A program made the translations under genes and the position numbers. The notes below the pieces were generated by a model. It saw nothing but the letters and a program-made list of their open reading frames with translations, had not been told where the DNA came from and ran no database searches. A DNA stretch of 64,000 nucleotides from a virus: IMG/VR virus record IMGVR_UViG_3300030060_004838, positions 31,976 to 95,975 of that record; one strand, given 5' to 3'. Numbering within the stretch: position 1 is the first letter of the stretch; each line of letters begins with the position of its first letter. This document shows positions 29,782 to 38,582 of the stretch, one piece after another.

Positions 29782-30651
29782 GTGAGAAAAGAGAATGGAG
29801 AATATACATATAAATGGGAAGGAAATATAGATGGAAGTCCACCTATATTGAAAATTACTAAATCTTCTATTGGTAGTTATGGTTTTTGTAATCTTAATTA
29901 TAAGTATGGATATATTGATGATATAAAACAGAAAACAAGTCCTGCTATGATTAAAGGAACAATTGTGCACAATGCCCAAGAAGATTTTTGGAAAATGGTA
30001 AATGTTGATAATGCATTAGAGTTTATAGAAGAACCTATGAAATTACAAAAACATTTCCGTAGTTTATATCCTGAAACAGATAAAGAAGATATTGAAGAAT
30101 TATATACCTCTATGTCGGCATATAATACTGAAAGATTTATTGAATGTCATCACGAAGAAACACTAAATGAATTTATACCTGTTGGTAATGAAATTATGCT
30201 TGATGCAAGATACACTACTGAATCAGGAATAGAAGTACATCTTCAAGGGATTATTGATAGATTATTTTTAGAAGGTGATGGTTATATTCCTATGGAATTA
30301 AAAACAGGTGCATGGAAGGATTCTAAGAAAACTATGATGCGTAAAGAAATGGCTTTTTATAAAATACTATTTGAGAATGCTGACCCCGATGAACTTAGAA
30401 AGTTAGGCTTAAACCCCGAAACTCCTTTTACTCATTGGGCTTGGTATTATCCAGCAAGTAATTATGTATATGCTGAAAAAGTTTCTAAGCGTTCAGAAAC
30501 AGCAGTTAAAAACTCTTTTGAAAAATTAATTAATTCTTATATTGAAGAAGAATGGAAAGCATCTTATTTCTATAAGAAATGTATTCATTGTGGACATTAT
30601 GACCATTGTGAAGCGGCAGATGGAGGAAGTCAAAATGACGATTGGTTCTGA
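29782..30651 (+). CDS. Cas4/RecB-like PD-(D/E)XK nuclease with iron-sulfur cysteines
   Basis: Start GTG 29782 has AAAAGGTG upstream; GTG 29773 is an alternative. Catalytic elements: T-I-V-H-N-A-Q-E (motif I His), G-I-I-D-R (Asp), M-E-L-K-T-G (E-x-K), then the helix with A-F-Y-K. One Cys near residue 36 and C-I-H-C-x5-C near the C-terminus give four cysteines that can bind a 4Fe-4S cluster, as in Cas4 and AddB-type nucleases. No CRISPR array or cas gene is present, so a replication/recombination exonuclease is more likely. Confidence 0.78.
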   Translation: MRKENGEYTYKWEGNIDGSPPILKITKSSIGSYGFCNLNYKYGYIDDIKQKTSPAMIKGTIVHNAQEDFWKMVNVDNALEFIEEPMKLQKHFRSLYPETDKEDIEELYTSMSAYNTERFIECHHEETLNEFIPVGNEIMLDARYTTESGIEVHLQGIIDRLFLEGDGYIPMELKTGAWKDSKKTMMRKEMAFYKILFENADPDELRKLGLNPETPFTHWAWYYPASNYVYAEKVSKRSETAVKNSFEKLINSYIEEEWKASYFYKKCIHCGHYDHCEAADGGSQNDDWF

Positions 30652-31117
30652 TAATGCAGGTCAAGCATTTTATAAAAGTGGTGTTATAGAAGATAAAATA
30701 ATGGAAAGACAATGGACTCTTAATGATATTATTAACAAAAAAGATACTATATCAGAATTAGCAAGTGAATTATTATCAGATATGGATATAGAAACTAAAT
30801 ACTATATTGTGTGTGATACAGCATTACCTAAAAGTCCAATGTCTTTTGCTAAAGCAATACACAATAGAGCATTTGATATAGTAGAAAATTGGATTACTGC
30901 AAAGTTATCTATGTATTTAAAAACAGCAACGGTGAATTTTAATGAAGAAGAACCTATGGAATTACTTGAAGAACACTTGGAAAGAACTGAAACTAAGTTG
31001 GAAACAGTTGAAGGAAGTCTTAGTGAAGATGAGAAGGTAATGACTCTAAAAGATAGAATTAGAGCCGATACAAAACAATTAAATAAAGACGAAATGAAAA
31101 AGAGAGGAATGGAATGA
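30635..31117 (+). CDS. Hypothetical acidic helical protein (160 aa)
   Basis: TGGAGGAAGTCAAA precedes ATG 30635, so the frame extending back to 30542 is not used. The second half (M-E-L-L-E-E-H-L-E-R-T-E-T-K-L-E-T-V-E) is a likely coiled coil. It overlaps the Cas4-like gene and the next small gene, in the middle of the replication cluster. Function unknown. Confidence 0.55.
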   Translation: MTIGSDNAGQAFYKSGVIEDKIMERQWTLNDIINKKDTISELASELLSDMDIETKYYIVCDTALPKSPMSFAKAIHNRAFDIVENWITAKLSMYLKTATVNFNEEEPMELLEEHLERTETKLETVEGSLSEDEKVMTLKDRIRADTKQLNKDEMKKRGME

Positions 31118-31254
31118 AAAGAAGGTGTAAAGTTATAGGGTGTAAAGCCCAATTAACTAATCCTGAAAAATTATTTTGTTCAATACATGAATATGTGAAA
31201 GGTGAGAATGGTGTATTTTCCGAGAGAAATGTGGGCAGGGAGTCTAAGAAATAA
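31114..31254 (+). CDS. Small CCCH-type zinc protein (46 aa)
   Basis: GAGAGGAATGGA precedes ATG 31114, which overlaps the previous stop. C5-x4-C10-x11-C22-x2-H25 (C-K-V-I-G-C ... F-C-S-I-H) forms a short zinc knuckle. The last 47 bases overlap the primase gene in another frame. Confidence 0.45.
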   Translation: MKRRCKVIGCKAQLTNPEKLFCSIHEYVKGENGVFSERNVGRESKK

Positions 31255-32260
31255 AGCAAGAGAAGCGTCAAGAATAGTAGTAAAGAATGAAGAAGAATAC
31301 AGAAACTTTATACAAATGTATAATGGTAAAATGAACCTTTTTACATCTGTATATGATTACAAACACTTTACTCCGAATAGAGGATTAGAATATTCTATTA
31401 TCATTGATAGAATATTTCTTGATTTTGATGCTCACGGTGATGAAGAATCTATGCCTAAGTTATATCAAGATGTATTGAGAATGCATAATTGGTTATTAGA
31501 AAAAGACTATAAACATAATATATCTTTTTCTGGTAGAGGTTTTCATATATTTGTATATGGTAATGTAGCAAGAACATTTAGACAAGTTAAAGCATTTTTT
31601 AATATCTGTTATGATGTTGTAAATAGAAGTCCTTATCTTGATACAGTTGTTATTAATACGAGTAGACTCAGAAGAATACAAAATACCTTTCACCTAAAAG
31701 CGAATCGTTGGTGTATTCCTATTACTCATGAAGATTTACTTGCGGGGTTGCCCACAATATATAAACTGTCAAAAGAAGGTAAAAGAAAAATAAAACCTGT
31801 TTATTATGGAAACAAATTAGTTGAATGGCCTGAAGTCAAAAAGATGGAAACAGCAGATATAGAAATTGATAGTGTTGAAAGTCCTGGAGATTTACCAATT
31901 TTACCTTGTTTAAAAAATGCTGTTATGTCTGAGAATCCTAATCATAGAGCAAGGGTTCTTTTAGTACAATGGTATAATGAGTTTTTATCTGAATTAATGG
32001 TAGTAAAAGATAATTTAGATTGTAGACCAAGAGATATTACAGGTAATGCTTTAGAAGATATTAAAGCGATAATTGAAAATGAAATCAAAACCATAGCATC
32101 TAACGAAGATACATGGATAGATTATGATTCAAATGAAACAAGAAAGCATGTAAGATTTATTGTTGATGGTAGGTATATGTCGCCTCATTGTAACACTCTT
32201 ATTGAAGAAGGACTTTGTATAGGTAAATGTTGGAGGTATGGTCATGATAATAATAGATAG
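31208..32260 (+). CDS. priSL: DNA primase, PriS-PriL fusion
   Basis: Synthesises primers for DNA replication. The N-terminal PriS-like catalytic domain carries F-L-D72-F-D74, S108-G-R-G-F-H113 and R-L-R-R-I-Q-N-T-F-H-L-K. The C-terminal part matches the PriL iron-sulfur domain: L-P-C-L-K (first Cys), then after about 90 residues S-P-H-C-N-T, G-L-C-I-G-K-C, the remaining three Cys. In host archaea these are separate subunits; fused versions are known in plasmids and viruses. At 350 residues it is compact. ATG 31208 and GTG 31202 are both possible; ATG is preferred. Confidence 0.85.
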   Translation: MVYFPREMWAGSLRNKAREASRIVVKNEEEYRNFIQMYNGKMNLFTSVYDYKHFTPNRGLEYSIIIDRIFLDFDAHGDEESMPKLYQDVLRMHNWLLEKDYKHNISFSGRGFHIFVYGNVARTFRQVKAFFNICYDVVNRSPYLDTVVINTSRLRRIQNTFHLKANRWCIPITHEDLLAGLPTIYKLSKEGKRKIKPVYYGNKLVEWPEVKKMETADIEIDSVESPGDLPILPCLKNAVMSENPNHRARVLLVQWYNEFLSELMVVKDNLDCRPRDITGNALEDIKAIIENEIKTIASNEDTWIDYDSNETRKHVRFIVDGRYMSPHCNTLIEEGLCIGKCWRYGHDNNR

Positions 32261-32921
32261 TAGAGAAGATTCACAATTAAGTAGAACATTAGAAACAATA
32301 GCAAAAAAAGCAAAAATTAAAACAGAAAAGAAATGGTTAGAGATTGGAGATTATATTGTAGGCGATTGTTGTATAGAAGCAAAATCAGCCGCAGACTTTT
32401 TACAATCTGTAAGAAATAAAAGAATATTTAATCAATTAGATAATATGGATAGAACATATAACAAAAATATAATATTAATATACGGAACATTAGACGATGC
32501 ATTAGAATATTTACATAGAACAAATTACAATTCAATGAGTTGGAGAACTAAACTAAAGAAAATGTTTGTAGGGGCTATCACTTCAATAGCATTACATACA
32601 GATGTTAAACCAATATGGGTAGATAGTTATAGAACTGCGGCTCATCTAATATTAGCAACAACAGAACATATAGATAAAAAATTAATTATACACAAAGAAT
32701 TACCAAAGAAAATAAGAACAGATGATGTAAGAGTAGATGTGCTATCTGAAATAAAGGGTGTTTCAGTAGAAAAAGCAAAAGCCCTATTAAAGTCCTTTGG
32801 AAGTATTGTAGAAATATCAATGGCTGATATTCAGGATATAACTAAGATAAAAGGAATTGGTAATAAAACTGCATACCATATTCTAAAGGCATTAAATTCA
32901 GAAAATGAGGTGAGATATTAA
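32244..32921 (+). CDS. XPF/ERCC4-type nuclease with helix-hairpin-helix domain (225 aa)
   Basis: A structure-specific DNA nuclease. D-S-R-E opens the ERCC4 domain, followed by G-D-Y (36-38) and I-E45-A-K47-S-A-A-D-F, the equivalent of the family E-R-K-x3-D with Arg replaced by Ala. F-N-Q-L and L-I-Y-G follow. The C-terminal 55 residues contain two H-h-H repeats (I-K-G-V-S-V-E-K-A, I-K-G-I-G-N-K-T-A). It has the minimal nuclease + HhH2 architecture of crenarchaeal XPF. GGAGG fits ATG 32244 better than 32238. It overlaps the primase end. Confidence 0.87.
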   Translation: MIIIDSREDSQLSRTLETIAKKAKIKTEKKWLEIGDYIVGDCCIEAKSAADFLQSVRNKRIFNQLDNMDRTYNKNIILIYGTLDDALEYLHRTNYNSMSWRTKLKKMFVGAITSIALHTDVKPIWVDSYRTAAHLILATTEHIDKKLIIHKELPKKIRTDDVRVDVLSEIKGVSVEKAKALLKSFGSIVEISMADIQDITKIKGIGNKTAYHILKALNSENEVRY

Positions 32922-34447
32922 TGGCAGAAGATTTAAATGTAGACGAATGGGAATTATATGAAGCGATGATTAAAGTTACTGATGATAGTAGTTTAGAAGT
33001 TATACGCTCAAGAAAAATTGAATTACCTAAAGATGTTATTAGATGGAAGAATGTAGTTGGTGAGTTTTCATTATATAATGATTATTCAGCAACAATGTCC
33101 TACTTTGTATCTTTAGGACAGATATTAAAGGATGTAGTAAGAGTTCCAATAGGTAGATTAGCGTTAGACCCAAGAATACACTATTGTTGGATTCAAACTT
33201 CAAGAAGTGGAAAGACAACAATGTTTGATTTCTTATGTCCTGTATGGGAAAGAACCTTTGAATTAATCAATTCTTATCCAACAACAAGAAACAATTTACC
33301 ACTATCAGGAGTTAAACAATTTACACTAAACAATCCTGATAGTTTTACTGACCAAGCGTTATTAGGTACTATGAAGATGAATGTTCCTAATCCTGATTAT
33401 AATAGACAAGATGCAAGAGAAGATGATGATTATGATATACCTGAATTTGAAGATAAAACAATTTATGGTAGTCTTTACGGTTCTGGTATTATTGCTTTTG
33501 ATGAGTTTGAACATTCTGGTATATTCAAAGAATCACAACATAAGCAAGAAACCGTTATGTTATTTCAAAAGTTTATGAATCGCTTAGATTCAAAGAGTCA
33601 TCTAATTAAGAAAAGACTAACTGAGTGGGGTAAAGATTTAGTGGTTGATTCACAAAGAAGTTTGTGGGCTACAACATTACCACCTGAAGGATTAGAAAAA
33701 GTTATTTTGACAAAAGGTGTATTTCAGCGAATGTGGCTTTATGTCCGAGATGTTCCTGAATCTTTAAGAGCACAAATGGAAGAAGATTATATTGACATGG
33801 TTGGGGAAATTTTAGAAGATGAAGATGGTTCGGCAGTTTATCATGAAGAATTTTCTGAGATGCTTTACAATACTTATAGATGGGTTCAAGAAAGATTAGA
33901 AGCAGTAGAAGGAGATAAAAGAAAAGTTGTTGTGTGGACTGAAGATGGACAAAAAGCATTAAAGAATGTATGGCGAGGTATGAAAAAATATATGAATACT
34001 TTTGATGATTCTATATACGAAGCGTTAAATACCTTCCTTATGAACATGATTAATAACATATGTATTGCGGCCGCTTTATGTGCAATTTCAGAAAGAAGTC
34101 CAAAGATAACTGCTAAACATATTAAACAAGGGAGGCAATTAACAGACGAATCTTTTGACTCAATTACAAGTTGGTTCACAGAAAAACTAAAGAAAAGACC
34201 AAAGAGATTCTCGGATAAGAATAATGAGAAGATGTATATTGCTGCTTATAACTCAACAAACCCCAAAGTTAAAGTTAATGGTACTAATGGTTGGGTAGAT
34301 AAGAAGTTGATGATTGAATCTTTCAGAAAAAATGAACAATGTGGAAGGAATAAATTTTATCGTCATTGGCAAAGTGTAAAACATATTTTTGAAGAAGTGC
34401 GAAAAACACAGACATATGTAAAATTAAAGGTGGAAAAAAATGAATAA
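32921..34447 (+). CDS. Helicase-like P-loop ATPase (508 aa)
   Basis: A Walker A variant T-S-R-S-G-K-T-T occupies 93-100, and I-I-A-F-D194-E195-F-E is Walker B. A polar residue cluster follows near W-A-T-T-L (sensor-like), and F-Q-R-M-W could be an arginine finger. The C-terminal 200 residues are helical. The layout resembles the DUF3987/SF3-like replicative ATPases of phages and archaeal viruses. With primase and polymerase adjacent and no MCM seen, it is the best replicative helicase candidate. The family call is by motif only. Confidence 0.6.
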   Translation: MAEDLNVDEWELYEAMIKVTDDSSLEVIRSRKIELPKDVIRWKNVVGEFSLYNDYSATMSYFVSLGQILKDVVRVPIGRLALDPRIHYCWIQTSRSGKTTMFDFLCPVWERTFELINSYPTTRNNLPLSGVKQFTLNNPDSFTDQALLGTMKMNVPNPDYNRQDAREDDDYDIPEFEDKTIYGSLYGSGIIAFDEFEHSGIFKESQHKQETVMLFQKFMNRLDSKSHLIKKRLTEWGKDLVVDSQRSLWATTLPPEGLEKVILTKGVFQRMWLYVRDVPESLRAQMEEDYIDMVGEILEDEDGSAVYHEEFSEMLYNTYRWVQERLEAVEGDKRKVVVWTEDGQKALKNVWRGMKKYMNTFDDSIYEALNTFLMNMINNICIAAALCAISERSPKITAKHIKQGRQLTDESFDSITSWFTEKLKKRPKRFSDKNNEKMYIAAYNSTNPKVKVNGTNGWVDKKLMIESFRKNEQCGRNKFYRHWQSVKHIFEEVRKTQTYVKLKVEKNE

Positions 34448-35045
34448 TATTTTATCGTTTGATATAGAAACAAAAAATTTAAGTTACGAGATTGGTGGTT
34501 GGGGTAACACCCATTTATTTAAAGTTGCGTGTGTTACAACATGGGATGGAAATAAGGGAGTTATCTATGTAGATGAACCATTAAGTGAACTAAAAAAAGG
34601 GACAGATGTAGAAATCAAATCATTAAGAGAACTTAAGTTTGATTTAGATGACCATTTTCAAAAAGGAGGTATTTTATTAGGGCATAATATTAATGCTTTT
34701 GATTTACCTGTGCTTAGAGATTCTATGGATATTTATATTGTAAGGAAATATTTAGAAGATAAATCAAATAGATGTATAGATACAAGTGCGTATTTAGTAA
34801 AAGAACATGGTAAAAGAATTCACTTAGATAATTTAGTAAAATGTAGTATAGGTGACCAAAAAAATATGAGTAGTATTGATTCTGTTGTAAAATGGAAAGC
34901 AGGAGAATACGATGAAGTGGTAGATTATTGTCTAAAAGATTCACAATTAACATATGATTTGTGGAAATATGGACAAGAAAATGGTATAGTAAAATACTTT
35001 GATGAAGTAGAAAATGTATTTACCGAGTTGCAGGTAAATTGGTAG
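34440..35045 (+). CDS. DEDD-family 3'-5' exonuclease (201 aa)
   Basis: F-D8-I-E10-T is the ExoI motif. L-G-H-N-I-N-A-F-D-L-P-V-L is ExoII. Y-C-L-K-D-S-Q-L-T is ExoIII of the Y-x3-D (DEDDy) type. It could provide proofreading, primer removal or host-DNA processing. GGTGGAAAAAA precedes ATG 34440, which overlaps the helicase gene. It is the last gene of the rightward block. Confidence 0.82.
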   Translation: MNNILSFDIETKNLSYEIGGWGNTHLFKVACVTTWDGNKGVIYVDEPLSELKKGTDVEIKSLRELKFDLDDHFQKGGILLGHNINAFDLPVLRDSMDIYIVRKYLEDKSNRCIDTSAYLVKEHGKRIHLDNLVKCSIGDQKNMSSIDSVVKWKAGEYDEVVDYCLKDSQLTYDLWKYGQENGIVKYFDEVENVFTELQVNW

Positions 35046-35139
35046 TGCCTTTTATGCGCTTTATGGCGATATGTAAATTGAAAAAGTGGTAAGTCACTCT
35101 AAAGCCGAAGAAAAAGAATTATTACCAAAAGAAAAATTA

Positions 35140-35180
35140 GGGGTGTAGTCGTGTAAAATCGGCTATGCCCCGCTTTTTTT
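35140..35180 (+). terminator. Terminator between the converging blocks
   Basis: GGGGTGTAG (35140-35148) pairs with CTATGCCCC (35163-35171) with two G-T pairs, followed by seven T at 35174-35180. It ends the rightward replication transcript. The leftward late transcript terminates in the same 150-base spacer. Confidence 0.7.
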
Positions 35181-35198
35181 GCAAAATTTTTAAAAATT

Positions 35199-35342
35199 TC
35201 ATTTTTTGTAATTTTTTATTTTAGCGTTTTTGAATTTTTTATAGCCAAAAAAACCCAATCCGCCCCAAAATAATATTTCTAATATTATCAAAATTGCTAT
35301 TTGATAACCACTAACACAATAATTAACTAAACAGTATTCCAT
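35199..35342 (-). CDS. Small membrane protein at the end of the late operon (47 aa)
   Basis: ATG 35342 on the minus strand follows the stop of the last tail-fibre gene, with GTGATTAAT as in other late genes. I-A-I-L-I-I-L-E-I-L-F-W-G-G-L-G-F-F-G-Y is one membrane span. The end is Lys-rich (K-K-F-K-N-A-K-I-K-N-Y-K-K). In tailed phages this position often holds a holin-type lysis protein, so that is one possibility. No lysin is visible. Confidence 0.5.
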   Translation of the reverse strand: MEYCLVNYCVSGYQIAILIILEILFWGGLGFFGYKKFKNAKIKNYKK

Positions 35343-35347
35343 ATTAA

Positions 35348-36025
35348 TCACGAAAAATTTATTTTAAAATAAAATGTGTCTGTTGCTATTGCATTACTAT
35401 TTCCTGCGATAACATCGGAATCTACATTTGTTGTGAATCCCGTACCATTATGTGTTATTTTTATAATAGCGAATCCCGCTGTTCCTGTATTATTTGTATT
35501 TATAGTAAATCCTGCAAAATTACTATTGGTGTTGACGGGATTAGGAGGCGTAGATAAATTATTATTTGCATCAACAAGAATCGAAAAAGTAACTGTTAAT
35601 GGAGAGGTACTATTATTAGGCATATATGCACCAAAATCTATATTATAATGACTTGTTCCACTTGGTAGATTACTTCCCGCAATTAATGTAACTTCTCCAT
35701 CATATTGATGAAAAGCACCCCCGTTAAAATTAGTAGCCCCTTGTATTCCTGTTGCTACATAATCTTCAACATCTATTGATGACCAAACAGTAGTACCACC
35801 TGAAGGATTAGATAAAGAAACATTATTAGAACTACCATTTGAAAAAATCTCTCTTATATCCAACTTTGCTTGAGAATGAGGAATATTAAAACCTGACTTT
35901 GCAGCCCCAGCACCTACTATGGTATTAACTAAATTTGGCGAAGCACCACCACCACCACCACTACCTGCTAATCTTTTCTTTTTGGCTTTTACACCCTTTC
36001 TAATCAATTGCATATGTATATCCAT
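35348..36025 (-). CDS. Tail fibre / distal tail protein (225 aa)
   Basis: ATG 36025 directly follows the end of the next upstream fibre gene; the 36046 extension lies within it. A basic N-terminus (K-A-K-K-K-R-L) leads to a Gly run (G-S-G-G-G-G-G), then an Asn/Thr/Gly-rich beta sheet region. This composition is typical of marine phage fibres and glycine-rich adhesins. Function inferred from position and composition. Confidence 0.6.
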   Translation of the reverse strand: MDIHMQLIRKGVKAKKKRLAGSGGGGGASPNLVNTIVGAGAAKSGFNIPHSQAKLDIREIFSNGSSNNVSLSNPSGGTTVWSSIDVEDYVATGIQGATNFNGGAFHQYDGEVTLIAGSNLPSGTSHYNIDFGAYMPNNSTSPLTVTFSILVDANNNLSTPPNPVNTNSNFAGFTINTNNTGTAGFAIIKITHNGTGFTTNVDSDVIAGNSNAIATDTFYFKINFS

Positions 36026-36027
36026 AA

Positions 36028-38241
36028 TCAACCAACCTTTAGCCATTCAGTAGCAGTTATTTTAAGATAAGTAGCCATATCAAAAGCGGCTAAAGCATCG
36101 CTTGTAGAAGTTGTTGCAGTAGCCGTTCTAATTACATCAGCAGGAGTTGTAGTACCAGCAGCATTAAGATGTCCACCAGCAGATAAAGAACAGGCTTGAA
36201 CTGTACATGCTTGTTGTGCATAAATAAAGAATGATGTTCCTAATTTACAATTATGGGGTAACATGACAACACCTGAACCTGCATTCATTATAATAGTGCT
36301 ACCTGATTGACTTTGACCTAAAATAGTATTTGCTGTATTAGTAGATACCTTAGCATTCAAATTATTAGAAGTAGAACCAATTACTTTCCAAAATGCTAAC
36401 TCTTGATTATAACCTGTACTGTTAAAATATTCTCCGTGAAATTGGTCTACTTCATAATTTGGTTCTTCTTCTGATGCGTTTCTAACTGCCTGTATAGTTA
36501 TAGATTCATTAGGTCTAATTAATAGTGCTGATTCTGCACCTGCAAGCGTTGGAAATGCGTATAAAGGATTACCATCAATAGAAGGTATTCCGCCTACATG
36601 ATGAGTATTGGCAATACAATTTGTTAAATTAACAGTATGAGCATTATATGTTGTACCTGTATTATCAACAGCATCAAACCCTTTATGCCAGCATTGTTGA
36701 ATTTTAATACCATGTGGCAATTCAGGATTATCAACACAAAATACAAACATAGGTACATTTGCTATATTGGATAAAGTTAATCTTCTACCTGTAAATGACA
36801 TTGGTTTTGCTAAGTGTACAAATGCACCACCACCTAACAACCCATTAGTAGGATTAGATGTTTTTCCTTCTAACATTGTTGTATAAGTAGCATGGGCTGA
36901 ATTACCTGCTGCAATAAATTCTTGATGTAAGATTTGATTTTTAGCCTCTATACCAATGTAAATTACTTCAGCAGTATTAGGGCTAATCATTTGCGAAGGG
37001 TCAAGGGCTAATTGTATAGTAGACCTTGCAGAAATTGTTGTTCCAGCACCTGTTTCATTTAATTTGTAAAGTTTTATTCTTGATGCATTATATGTTCCTA
37101 AGTTACCGATTGTATTATCAGCAGCAATATTTAACCCTTGACTAAAAGTTACAGCCGTAGGGGCAGTATTAAATGTTACAGAACCTCCCGTTACAACAAG
37201 ACTATTAGCAAGAGTCAAATGACCTGCTTCTGTTAATGTAGCAATTGTAGTATTAGTATTATTTACAAAGGTAAAAGTTTGTGTTGTTTCATCATTATCA
37301 CTATCTATTTTGAAAGAGATATTACCATCTGATTTAATTGTTAAATCACCATCAGTCGGTCCAATTAAATCTCCACCACTTACTGTTAAATCCCCTCCTA
37401 TTACTACATTATCATCGGTGTCCATTGTAATTGTGCTTCCTGAGTCTGATGCTTTGATAATATTGCTTCCCACAGTTAAACTACCTGCAATTGACAAATC
37501 TCCATTACCATCAATTGAACCTTTAGAAGCACCACCATATTTAACATCCAATACGGGATTAGTAATTGTACCATCTTGTCCTTCAATAACTGCACCTGCT
37601 TCTCCCCCTGTATTTTTAACATGGAGAATAGGTTTAGAACCTTCACCTCTTTCCATTTGTATTGCGCCTACATTTGTAGAACCATAAAAAGAAATATCTG
37701 TTCCGCTAATACTTACTATTTCAGTACCTGCCGTATTATATATTTTGTCAATAGATTCTGAAAAGGTAGATTTATCATACCCATATAATTGTACATGTCT
37801 ATCTTCTGCATTTGGACTTGAACCACCAACAACCTTTACTAATGCAACGGGTACATCATTAGGCTCTAAATCAGGAACAACGGGAGTAGTAGAATTATTA
37901 CCTGTTCTAACTGCTAATGCCGTACCCGATATTACAATTAAATCATATCTATCATTTGCACCATTAGGATTAGATGCTAATTCAACCGCATTAGGTGTTC
38001 CTTGATATATTCTACCATCTCTCATATATTTTATATTGCCACTAAAACCAAATTGGGTTCTTGTACTACCTGCTGTTTGTTGAAACTGTGCGGAAAGATA
38101 ATCCGCAACAAAGTTTCCTTTATTTGCTTTTGTTATAACTTTGATAAGACCGCTATGAAGGTGGTCTACTCCGTCTGTTAATCCATCTGAACTTGCCGCA
38201 CTAAGGGAAGTTATTTTATCTGTTCCTGTATAATTTACCAT
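36028..38241 (-). CDS. Tail fibre protein (737 aa)
   Basis: AGGTAGATTAAA precedes ATG 38241. The middle has repeated beta units of the form G-D-L-T-V-S-G-G-D-L, G-D-L-T-I-K-S-D-G-N-I-S-F, common in fibres of marine myo- and siphoviruses. The C-terminal third is different and probably globular, a receptor-binding candidate. The upstream neighbour is a tail-collar-like protein. Surface-exposed virion protein. Confidence 0.72.
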   Translation of the reverse strand: MVNYTGTDKITSLSAASSDGLTDGVDHLHSGLIKVITKANKGNFVADYLSAQFQQTAGSTRTQFGFSGNIKYMRDGRIYQGTPNAVELASNPNGANDRYDLIVISGTALAVRTGNNSTTPVVPDLEPNDVPVALVKVVGGSSPNAEDRHVQLYGYDKSTFSESIDKIYNTAGTEIVSISGTDISFYGSTNVGAIQMERGEGSKPILHVKNTGGEAGAVIEGQDGTITNPVLDVKYGGASKGSIDGNGDLSIAGSLTVGSNIIKASDSGSTITMDTDDNVVIGGDLTVSGGDLIGPTDGDLTIKSDGNISFKIDSDNDETTQTFTFVNNTNTTIATLTEAGHLTLANSLVVTGGSVTFNTAPTAVTFSQGLNIAADNTIGNLGTYNASRIKLYKLNETGAGTTISARSTIQLALDPSQMISPNTAEVIYIGIEAKNQILHQEFIAAGNSAHATYTTMLEGKTSNPTNGLLGGGAFVHLAKPMSFTGRRLTLSNIANVPMFVFCVDNPELPHGIKIQQCWHKGFDAVDNTGTTYNAHTVNLTNCIANTHHVGGIPSIDGNPLYAFPTLAGAESALLIRPNESITIQAVRNASEEEPNYEVDQFHGEYFNSTGYNQELAFWKVIGSTSNNLNAKVSTNTANTILGQSQSGSTIIMNAGSGVVMLPHNCKLGTSFFIYAQQACTVQACSLSAGGHLNAAGTTTPADVIRTATATTSTSDALAAFDMATYLKITATEWLKVG

Positions 38242-38242
38242 T

Positions 38243-38578
38243 TTAATCTACCTCTAATGTAAAAACTATTTCTATTGATTCTGATGCTGTAAATGGGCCA
38301 AGCGCATTAAAATTAACTCTACCTAACATAATACCAGCCCCATCAAAAACACCTACTTCTTTAATTGTTTGACCTGCTATTGTTGCCCCTGCAAAAGTCG
38401 CTACAAAATCTAATGCTGATTGTCCTGTACTAACCTTTGTAGCAGTTGTACTTGCTAATGGAGAATCTAAATCAGTAGCCATAGGATTTGTAGTATCTCC
38501 CCCTGTTCCTATTTTCATTGTAGTAAATTGAGCACTAATTAAATCTCTAATTTTTGCTTTGCCTGCTTCTGTTATCAT
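38243..38578 (-). CDS. Tail-collar-fibre-like protein (111 aa)
   Basis: GGTGTGATAAA precedes ATG 38578. The start M-I-T-E-A-G-K-A-K-I-R-D-L and I-G-T-G-G-D ... K-E-V-G-V-F-D pattern resembles the N-terminal domain of phage tail-collar fibre proteins (DUF3751-like). Such a domain attaches fibres to the baseplate. It lies between the giant tail protein and the fibres. Confidence 0.6.
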   Translation of the reverse strand: MITEAGKAKIRDLISAQFTTMKIGTGGDTTNPMATDLDSPLASTTATKVSTGQSALDFVATFAGATIAGQTIKEVGVFDGAGIMLGRVNFNALGPFTASESIEIVFTLEVD

Positions 38579-38582
38579 TTTA

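Noticed and set aside
29782-30651. Cas4-like gene as part of a CRISPR system
   Set aside because: No CRISPR repeats or other cas genes occur in the window. Cas4-like nucleases are common solitary viral genes.
37310-38005. Rightward open frames within the tail fibre gene
   Set aside because: They are antisense to a well-supported fibre gene with repeats and a ribosome site, and show low-complexity Pro/Ser/Thr composition.
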